From the NCBI GenBank assembly GCA_013153895.1, contig JAADDN010000069.1, positions 1 to 8,029 of the forward strand: 8,029 nt of DNA, written 5' to 3'. The stretch comes from Thermoproteota archaeon (GTDB lineage: Archaea; Thermoproteota; Thermoprotei; Thermoproteales; Thermocladiaceae). The notes beneath the pieces were generated by a model. It did no database searches, was not told the DNA's origin, and saw nothing but the letters and a program-made list of their open reading frames with translations. The position numbers were made by a program, and so were the translations under genes. Below, piece after piece: positions 1 through 4,801 of this stretch (its first letter is position 1; every line of letters begins with the position of its first letter).

Positions 1-811
1 TAATCATTATGGCTATCATAGATACTAGCATAGAGATACCTAATCCTAGACCTACGAGCACTACTGATCCAGCAGTAATTAGACAAGTATAGACTATGTA
101 TGGTAACAGTCTAAATATTCTACCAGTATTATCAGACATATAGTTGAGCAGAATGATCAGCTCCTCAGCATCAGGATCTCTTCCACTTCTCTCTATTTTC
201 CTCTTTAGAAGCCTGATAAACTTCTTTAAGCTAGGTATCTGTCTGATCCTGTATCTCCTAGTGACCCTACTGAGAAGTTCTTCTAATCTTGTACTTACTA
301 CTAGAAGCTTCTCTCTAGATAATGTAAGTATCTTAATCTTTCCTAGCCTCCTCTCAACATTATAGAAAAATGATGGCAACAGGTCAATCTTGTTTACCAA
401 AGGTATCGTAGCATTATACTTCACGTCAAGATATTCATCAATATCATCATGATAAAGAACTATGAGATCTAGAAGAGGATTAAGATAAAAGTAGACCAGT
501 ATCAATGAGACTATGGGGACAACCGTATCTAGAATAGCTATAGCATGCAAAATAAGGCTGCTAGTTGTATAATATGTTGCTAAGACTAGTGGAATAAAAC
601 AGATACATGCTAAGTCGCATACAAGCGCGATAAAAAGCTCTCTTCTCAGGTCGGGTTCTAGTTCTACTCTAGTACTATATCTATCATTTATTGTTGAGTA
701 CTCATCAAGATCTTCTCTATATGGTCTAACTTCCCTAACAATCTTAACAGTATAGTAAGATCCTACTACTATAAATGGAAGTAGAATGATAGGTAGTAGA
801 CTGAGGTTCAT
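1..811 (-). CDS. Multi-pass membrane protein of unknown family, C-terminus cut by window edge
   Basis: An uninterrupted frame of 270 codons runs from an ATG at 809-811 off the left edge, so the C-terminus is missing. Hydrophobic stretches at about residues 4-21, 59-80, 85-110 and 236-270 look like membrane segments. Between the third and fourth lies a soluble region (about 111-235) rich in Arg and Lys (for example RRYRIR and LLKRKIERSGR). By the positive-inside rule this region and the charged loop at 22-58 would be cytoplasmic, putting the N-terminus outside. The frame stays open upstream of the ATG, but I saw no better start there, and this ATG falls 35 bases after the stop of the helical-protein gene upstream, fitting a two-gene operon. 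No Shine-Dalgarno site is visible. The layout (helical cytoplasmic domain between membrane pairs) loosely recalls the TadC/FlaJ type of pilus platform protein, but I see no diagnostic motif and do not assign it. The coding call is firm; the function is unknown. Confidence 0.82.
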   Translation of the reverse strand, partial: MNLSLLPIILLPFIVVGSYYTVKIVREVRPYREDLDEYSTINDRYSTRVELEPDLRRELFIALVCDLACICFIPLVLATYYTTSSLILHAIAILDTVVPIVSLILVYFYLNPLLDLIVLYHDDIDEYLDVKYNATIPLVNKIDLLPSFFYNVERRLGKIKILTLSREKLLVVSTRLEELLSRVTRRYRIRQIPSLKKFIRLLKRKIERSGRDPDAEELIILLNYMSDNTGRIFRLLPYIVYTCLITAGSVVLVGLGLGISMLVSMIAIMI

Positions 812-846
812 AGAAAAAGCTAGGTTTAAAGAAATTAAAAACTTGA

Positions 847-1221
847 CTAAAGATTCTCCAACACTTTTACTAGCATGCTCCTCAAGTCTCTGATTGACTT
901 TAACTTCTCTAATCCTTCTCTCACTAGCTCGCTATTTTCCACAGTCCGCCCAGTCTCTATCAATCTAATATCCGATTCTAATATCTGAGCTAGATCGCTT
1001 AGAATATTGAGAACCTCGTCTAGGATTTTCTTCTCTTCTTCACTGAGATTTAGAAGGAAGTAATTATCAAACTTCGCATATAATGTATCTATCCCCTCAG
1101 CTAATTTACATGCAAGTTCATAAACGTTTTCAGCAGAGTCATCCCTTTCAAGAGAACTGATAAGCAGGTCAAGTTCTCTAACTAGATCCGCTAGGTGCGG
1201 TGCTATTCTGTTCTTAAGCAT
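847..1221 (-). CDS. Small all-helical protein of unknown function
   Basis: This 124-residue protein is rich in Leu, Glu, Lys and Asp with almost no Gly or Pro, and reads as a run of amphipathic helices. A likely pattern is three to four helices at about residues 8-28, 31-55, 62-88 and 96-122, which would form a helical bundle or coiled coil. There is no signal peptide or membrane segment. The ATG is the only plausible start: reading upstream in frame, a TAA stop comes within ten codons and no other ATG, GTG or TTG intervenes. It is the first gene of a minus-strand pair, with the membrane protein starting 35 bases after its stop, so it may be a cytosolic partner of that protein (inference from position only). 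A weak TATA-like CTAAAAG lies at 1243-1249, about 25 bases before the start. I do not recognise the family. Confidence 0.8.
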   Translation of the reverse strand: MLKNRIAPHLADLVRELDLLISSLERDDSAENVYELACKLAEGIDTLYAKFDNYFLLNLSEEEKKILDEVLNILSDLAQILESDIRLIETGRTVENSELVREGLEKLKSIRDLRSMLVKVLENL

Positions 1222-1261
1222 AGAATATATGTTATACTTTTTCTTTTAGGTTCTTCGAGTT

Positions 1262-1277
1262 TTCCTAAAAATAGGAA
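1262..1277. promoter_or_regulatory. Perfect 16-base inverted repeat between divergent genes, candidate operator
   Basis: The arms TTCCTA (1262-1267) and TAGGAA (1272-1277) are exact reverse complements around an AAAA spacer. The repeat ends five bases before the TATA box of the rightward gene, over the position expected for the BRE element, and lies about 41 bases upstream of the leftward ATG. A dimeric regulator bound here could block or recruit TFB for one or both genes. The position and symmetry are visible; the regulatory role is inferred. Confidence 0.45.
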
Positions 1278-1282
1278 CACTG

Positions 1283-1289
1283 TTATAAA
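1283..1289 (+). promoter_or_regulatory. TATA box of the 156-residue protein gene
   Basis: TTATAAA is centred 25 bases before the ATG at 1311. This is the spacing expected when archaeal transcription starts at or next to the start codon, so the mRNA is probably leaderless. No Shine-Dalgarno motif precedes the ATG, which agrees with this. Confidence 0.65.
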
Positions 1290-1310
1290 CCTTGAAACGA
1301 TAGTTGTCAT

Positions 1311-1781
1311 ATGAGTGAGCTGGAGGAGAAGCTTTATAATGAGTTTATCGCTGGGATAGAAAGCTATGGTAAGTATCTGGACAAGTTTAGAAACTGTTTG
1401 AGACAGTTTCTAAGCTTTCTAAATAGGGGAGAAGTGTTGAGGGAACTTCAGAGTCTTGCAGATAAGTTAGCTAGTAATGGTATCGATATTGTAATACATG
1501 AGTTCTTTCAGGAAGCAAGACTAAGAATAATACCCCACTCATCTTCCCTTTCCGTCTCTGCAGGAAAGGGTTCTAATCTTCCTGTAATGTATCTGGTATT
1601 TAAGTTAATGGATAATAGTATAATGGTGAGACTTGTTCCGAAGGATGGTAAATATGATATAGAGCTTACACGTCTAGATGTTGGTGCTCTTGACCTGTTG
1701 AAGAAGTATGATTTTGAGAACATGCTTAAGAATCTTGCTCTAAGGCTGGGTCAGGTTATCAGTTTAGTCAGGTGCTTCTAA
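1311..1781 (+). CDS. 156-residue protein of unknown function, helical N-terminus with beta-rich C-terminus
   Basis: The N-terminal part (about residues 1-55) is helical and charged. It is followed by alternating hydrophobic strands at about 58-73, 80-98 and 104-122, the third containing MVRLVPKDGKYDIELTRL, and then a final helical segment (about 126-150). There is no signal peptide or membrane segment, so it is probably cytosolic. The start is chosen because a good TATA box lies 25 bases upstream. The gene is divergent from the helical/membrane protein pair and shares the intergenic inverted repeat with it. Its stop codon overlaps the stop of the convergent 335-residue gene by four bases, so transcripts of the two are complementary at their 3' ends. 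An 8-base-pair inverted repeat lies inside the gene at 1546-1570. I see no convincing relation to the large paralogues downstream and do not recognise the family. Confidence 0.8.
   Translation: MSELEEKLYNEFIAGIESYGKYLDKFRNCLRQFLSFLNRGEVLRELQSLADKLASNGIDIVIHEFFQEARLRIIPHSSSLSVSAGKGSNLPVMYLVFKLMDNSIMVRLVPKDGKYDIELTRLDVGALDLLKKYDFENMLKNLALRLGQVISLVRCF
1546..1570. repeat. Inverted repeat able to form an 8-bp hairpin inside a coding region
   Basis: CCCTTTCC (1546-1553) and GGAAAGGG (1563-1570) are perfect reverse complements separated by nine bases. The stem has five G-C pairs, strong for this AT-rich region. It lies in the middle of the 156-residue gene (about residues 79-87, a Ser/Gly-rich stretch), so it could fold in the mRNA, or simply reflect codon chance. 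Confidence 0.5.
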
Positions 1782-2785
1782 TAGTAAATTATTCCTGTAT
1801 AGATATCTCTTCTATAACCTTCTCTAAGAACCTTAATATTTTCAAGGGTTAGCGGATGCTTAGACTCTTCCTCCTCTAGATCGACTCTACGTAGCATGAA
1901 GTGACTTTTCTCATGGTAGTTCACCATCATTATTGATGGTGAGTCTATTCGTAACGCTTCTCTAAATATCGTCTTAACATATTTCCCTATTTTTGGATTG
2001 ATTATATCAGCATCTTCCACAGTAACTAGCCACTTCTTCATTATTCTACACTTCTCTTTTAGTTGAGGAGTAGGATAATACTCCCTATTATGAGGCTGTA
2101 GAAATATTCCACCGTCAGTTAAGTAGATATAAGCTGCGTGTGTTACATGTCTATCCAACCGTATATATGCCATGTACTTATTATTGTTATAGAATATGTT
2201 TAAGCTATTGCATGCAATATTTCGAACAATATTTCTAACTTCTACATCCTCATACAGTAATGTTAGTGCTGAGAAATAGTATATTGGAAATAGTTCATAC
2301 AGACTCCTAATAATTAGTTTCTCTATCTCAATATCTAGAAATCGTTCTAATATAGGATCAACCTTGAGAACGTTATTATACTGATCTAACAGCTTATTCA
2401 GATCTCTAAGATATTTATATACTCTACCCGTTATAACTGGAAGACTATTCAAAACATGTAGATGAACTTTATCACCGCTCTGCAATCTCTCACACGTAAT
2501 GTCTGGAAGAAGAGCAATCCATAGTCCGCTTGGTTTTCCACCACAGCTATCTTTTACATTTAGAAAGAGCAGATAACGACGAACATCTAGCACATATAGA
2601 TATGCTACTGGGAATAGAATAGTTACATCAGTAACAATGATAGGTACCTGACCTAGTGCAGTAACGAGATCGTAAAATACCTCTCTTCTAGTCAAGACCT
2701 GTTCAATAGCCTCATGCTCAGGAAGAACAGAACCATAATTTTCAACATAGATGAACTTAATGAGCTCTCTACCTAGCTTACCCAT
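1778..2785 (-). CDS. 335-residue protein, probable distant member of the neighbouring paralogue family
   Basis: A complete 335-residue frame. The ATG is supported by a TATA-like TAAATATA centred about 22 bases upstream. The N-terminal third contains a hydrophobic, strand-rich stretch (about 45-75) with LFPVAYLY; Asp53 and Asp67 inside it argue against a membrane segment. The C-terminal part resembles the three large paralogues to the right. It has a Tyr-Tyr-Pro-Thr block at 236-239, a strand at 252-258 (WLVTVED), a helix at about 268-279, and a strand-turn-strand at 284-303 ending in MLRRVDLEEEE. The last lines up with SAIVDVNINEERNTYTIERV near the end of the 466-residue protein. The duplicated N-terminal modules of that family are not obvious, apart from a weak match around LYELFPIYYF (162-171). 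I therefore propose a shortened or highly diverged relative, by eye only. It starts 61 bases after the 466-residue gene ends and overlaps the convergent 156-residue gene by four bases. Its function is unknown. Confidence 0.82.
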   Translation of the reverse strand: MGKLGRELIKFIYVENYGSVLPEHEAIEQVLTRREVFYDLVTALGQVPIIVTDVTILFPVAYLYVLDVRRYLLFLNVKDSCGGKPSGLWIALLPDITCERLQSGDKVHLHVLNSLPVITGRVYKYLRDLNKLLDQYNNVLKVDPILERFLDIEIEKLIIRSLYELFPIYYFSALTLLYEDVEVRNIVRNIACNSLNIFYNNNKYMAYIRLDRHVTHAAYIYLTDGGIFLQPHNREYYPTPQLKEKCRIMKKWLVTVEDADIINPKIGKYVKTIFREALRIDSPSIMMVNYHEKSHFMLRRVDLEEEESKHPLTLENIKVLREGYRRDIYTGIIYY

Positions 2786-2802
2786 GGGATTAGTATAGTG
2801 AC

Positions 2803-2811
2803 TATATTTAT
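2803..2811 (-). promoter_or_regulatory. TATA box of the 335-residue protein gene
   Basis: On the minus strand the sequence reads AATAAATATA, centred about 22 bases before the ATG at 2785, with an A/T-rich BRE-like AGCTTTT immediately upstream. This gives the 335-residue gene its own promoter despite lying only 61 bases behind the 466-residue gene on the same strand. Confidence 0.55.
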
Positions 2812-2846
2812 TAAAAGCTAACGCTAAAACTGTAATAGCTTATTCC

Positions 2847-4247
2847 TTAAATAAGTTTCAATTCCCTGACACGTTCAATCGTATAGGTATTCCTCTCCTC
2901 ATTAATATTAACATCAACTATAGCACTACGTTTAATATCTAGTTCACGACCAAACCTAGATAATTTATCTAACATATTTCTAAGCATATCCTCATTATCA
3001 TCTGAAAGCTCTATAGGACCGCTAGCTCTCACCGCAATGATATTGTTCCTATTTGTCTTCTCTAGATAATAAGCAATATTGAAAAATGATGGAACACCAA
3101 GCTCAAGATCTCTTAACGAGGTCAACATTCTTTTTAAATAATCCTCCAATCTATATAATGATACAAAAGCTAGCAGAAGGAGAAGATTACTGTTATCATA
3201 ATCTCTAGGATAGAGCACCACAGTAGGATGGATATATGTAAATGATTTCACTATAGGTCTAACCTCTACACGATTAGTTGAAACATCATGATAGAACTCT
3301 ATTTCGGGATAATAGTATTGAGCATTCTCTCTTCCACTCGCTAACACACCTATACTAAACCGTGTCGGAGAATATATATGTAAGTGTTTAGTGATATCCC
3401 TATTACATTTAACAAACTTTAATACTGCATTCAATCCTTGCCTAAACTTTTCGTAGTAAATGTTAACTATCTTGTCTAGTAGCTCACTAATATCTAACTG
3501 TTTATTTCCCTGTAAAAGGTCGAGATAATCTTCAAAACCTATCGTACTAATCGGGTACGGATTATAGAAAGATCTTGCTAGACCCGACAGCGCTGTAGAG
3601 AAGAAGTATCTACTACCCACTACAGGTAAAGGCGATATGAGAGGAATATGACCAACCTCTCTAACCTCTATAGTTGGGGTTATAGCATATTCTTTAGTTA
3701 TAAATTTCTCAATATCATCATCAAAATATCTCTCATCGATAGATACTGGAATCTTATAGTAACGTTTCACATAGTTTAAACATTGTTTTACCCTACTCTT
3801 AAAACTATTTAATACTTTCTTACTGTTCTCATCCAGGTCTAGGGTTAGTGGTAGCAGAAATTCTCCAGATATTAAATCAACTATTGGAAATATAGGTTCC
3901 CCCTTCCTTAACAAGTCTTGATAGATGCTGACAAGCATGTTCCAGCTCACTGATGGTTTAAGATCTTGCAAGATCGTAAAGTAGTCTGCAAGTTCATTTC
4001 CAACCTCCTCAGGTAGTGGAACACCAGCAATTAGGTAATTATAAGGTGTAACGCGAATAAAGACTGGGTAGAGCCTGTAACCTATCTCGATAAGTTGTAG
4101 AAGAAGGTCTACCAGGGTACCCCTGGAAATTAGGTCATGTAGAGCTTCCCTTATAAGGGATCTATAATAGTTAGATAAGTATTCTGACGCTATTACCTCT
4201 CGTAATAGTTCCTCTGACAATGTCTTATGCATAGAATAACCATCCAT
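2847..4247 (-). CDS. Paralogue 1 of a two-module protein family (466 residues), function unknown
   Basis: This complete member has no signal peptide or membrane segment. Landmarks in order are: GYRLYPVFIRV at 56-66 with VPLPEE at 76-81; EPIFPIVDLISGEFLLPLTL at 117-136; a second-module opening TPTIEVREVGHIPLI at 190-204 with FEDYLDLL at 238-245; and YIHPTVVLYP at 338-347, followed by a Leu-rich helix. The C-terminal strand-helix-strand-strand domain runs from NIIAVRASG (402-410) to the end. The same blocks occur in the 441- and 462-residue proteins, with spacing differing by tens of residues. The annotated ATG is 20 bases after the preceding gene's stop. However, a TATA-like TTAAATATG (minus strand, 4253-4261) sits about 25 bases before an internal ATG at 4230-4232. 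Starting there (Met6) would also bring the first landmark closer to its position in the other paralogues, so Met6 may be the true start. No catalytic motif was recognised. Confidence 0.88.
   Translation of the reverse strand: MDGYSMHKTLSEELLREVIASEYLSNYYRSLIREALHDLISRGTLVDLLLQLIEIGYRLYPVFIRVTPYNYLIAGVPLPEEVGNELADYFTILQDLKPSVSWNMLVSIYQDLLRKGEPIFPIVDLISGEFLLPLTLDLDENSKKVLNSFKSRVKQCLNYVKRYYKIPVSIDERYFDDDIEKFITKEYAITPTIEVREVGHIPLISPLPVVGSRYFFSTALSGLARSFYNPYPISTIGFEDYLDLLQGNKQLDISELLDKIVNIYYEKFRQGLNAVLKFVKCNRDITKHLHIYSPTRFSIGVLASGRENAQYYYPEIEFYHDVSTNRVEVRPIVKSFTYIHPTVVLYPRDYDNSNLLLLLAFVSLYRLEDYLKRMLTSLRDLELGVPSFFNIAYYLEKTNRNNIIAVRASGPIELSDDNEDMLRNMLDKLSRFGRELDIKRSAIVDVNINEERNTYTIERVRELKLI
4112..4126. 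repeat. GC-rich inverted repeat within paralogue 1
   Basis: CCAGGG (4112-4117) and CCCTGG (4121-4126) are perfect reverse complements around TAC. The run is unusually GC-rich against the AT-rich background and lies near the 5' end of the gene (about residues 41-45). It may be chance or a local mRNA or DNA structure. Confidence 0.35.
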
Positions 4248-4252
4248 TCATA

Positions 4253-4261
4253 CATATTTAA
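4253..4261 (-). promoter_or_regulatory. Candidate TATA box for paralogue 1, implying an internal start at Met6
   Basis: Reading the minus strand, TTAAATATG lies in the 20-base gap between the 148-residue gene and the 466-residue gene. It is only about 10 bases from the first ATG (4247), too close for a leaderless transcript. It is about 25 bases from the next in-frame ATG (4232), which is the spacing used elsewhere in this window. Confidence 0.4.
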
Positions 4262-4267
4262 CTAGTT

Positions 4268-4714
4268 TTATTGTTGGGCTTGATGTTTCTGCACATGTTC
4301 TACAGGCTTTGGCTTCTGTCTGTGTGGTTGATGATAGTGTTTTACTAGGCTTAACCTATATTTTAGATAGGATAGTGAGGCTCTCGCTCGTGCTAGCACC
4401 TGCTCATAGTAGCCTACTGCAGGCATAGCATTAATATGTGTGAGAATGTACCTGTGAAATGCATCTAATAGATTCTTCATACAGTAATCAACTTCTGGTA
4501 ATAGAAACGGTGCATGCTCCTCCCCCTCTGCTGCAATCTTATCCAGCTCTTCCACTATTCTAAGAGTCTCATGTATATGAGCATCACAGACCCCTACACT
4601 CCTAGCAGCCTCATGTAACCTAGCTAGTATGGGATAGTACCTAGCTACTAAACGTGAACTCACCTCTATAGGTAACAGTGAGCTCGCATGGGAAGCACCA
4701 TGAAGAGCGCTCAT
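4268..4714 (-). CDS. Ala- and His-rich helical protein of unknown function with a His/Gln/Lys-rich tail
   Basis: This 148-residue protein differs in composition from its neighbours: about 12% Ala (18 residues) and 9% His (13 residues), against about 3% Ala in the adjacent 466-residue paralogue. The body (about 15-125) reads as four or five helices. A cluster VCDAHIHE (42-49) places Cys, Asp and two His together. The tail from 126 (HYHQPHRQKPKPVEHVQKHQ) is rich in His, Gln, Lys and Pro and looks unstructured. Metal binding through the His clusters is possible but is only inferred from composition. There is no signal peptide or membrane segment. The ATG has a TATA-like TTTAAG about 22-27 bases upstream. 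It is the first gene of a leftward unit, with the 466-residue paralogue 20 bases downstream, and shares an 87-base divergent promoter region with the 441-residue paralogue. It may be an accessory subunit or regulator of the family; I do not recognise it. Confidence 0.78.
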   Translation of the reverse strand: MSALHGASHASSLLPIEVSSRLVARYYPILARLHEAARSVGVCDAHIHETLRIVEELDKIAAEGEEHAPFLLPEVDYCMKNLLDAFHRYILTHINAMPAVGYYEQVLARARASLSYLKYRLSLVKHYHQPHRQKPKPVEHVQKHQAQQ

Positions 4715-4735
4715 ATGACTCTACTTTACGACACG

Positions 4736-4747
4736 CTTAAACGTTTA
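4736..4747 (-). promoter_or_regulatory. TATA-like box overlapping a 10-base palindrome in the divergent promoter region
   Basis: The perfect palindrome TAAACGTTTA occupies 4738-4747. On the minus strand its second half runs into TTTAAG (4741 to 4736), which lies 22-27 bases before the ATG at 4714, where a TATA box should be. A regulator bound to the palindrome would compete directly with TBP for the 148-residue gene. The palindrome is visible; its regulatory role is inferred. Confidence 0.45.
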
Positions 4748-4771
4748 TCGGTTAGTGCTAAAGAGAAGAAA

Positions 4772-4780
4772 GTAAAAGTT
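4772..4780 (+). promoter_or_regulatory. Weak TATA-like element before paralogue 2
   Basis: GTAAAAGTT lies 22-30 bases before the GTG at 4802, in the right place for a leaderless start, but it is a poor match to a TATA box. There is no Shine-Dalgarno motif before the GTG. If this is not the promoter, transcription would have to start further upstream. Confidence 0.3.
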
Positions 4781-4801
4781 ATCTTCACCTTGAATTAATA
4801 C

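Noticed and set aside
144..365. Plus-strand open frame of 73 codons
   Set aside because: It is antisense to the membrane-protein gene, which is open over the full 811 bases and has coherent membrane segments; the 73-residue product is a low-complexity Ser/Leu shadow.
1..811. TadC/FlaJ-type pilus or archaellum platform protein
   Set aside because: The arrangement of membrane segments and helical cytoplasmic domain is only loosely similar, the protein is incomplete, and no adjacent secretion ATPase or pilin gene is present in the window.
1508..1723. Minus-strand open frame of 71 codons
   Set aside because: It lies wholly antisense within the 156-residue gene, with no promoter or recognisable protein features.
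1925..2785. Membrane segment at residues 47-75 of the 335-residue protein
   Set aside because: The stretch is interrupted by Asp53, Asp67 and Arg69-Arg70 and fits buried beta strands better.
4430..4460. HEPN-type nuclease motif (Arg-x4-His, residues 88-93 of the 148-residue protein)
   Set aside because: With 13 His and several Arg in 148 residues such spacing is likely by chance, and neither the usual surrounding HEPN pattern nor a nucleotidyltransferase partner is seen.
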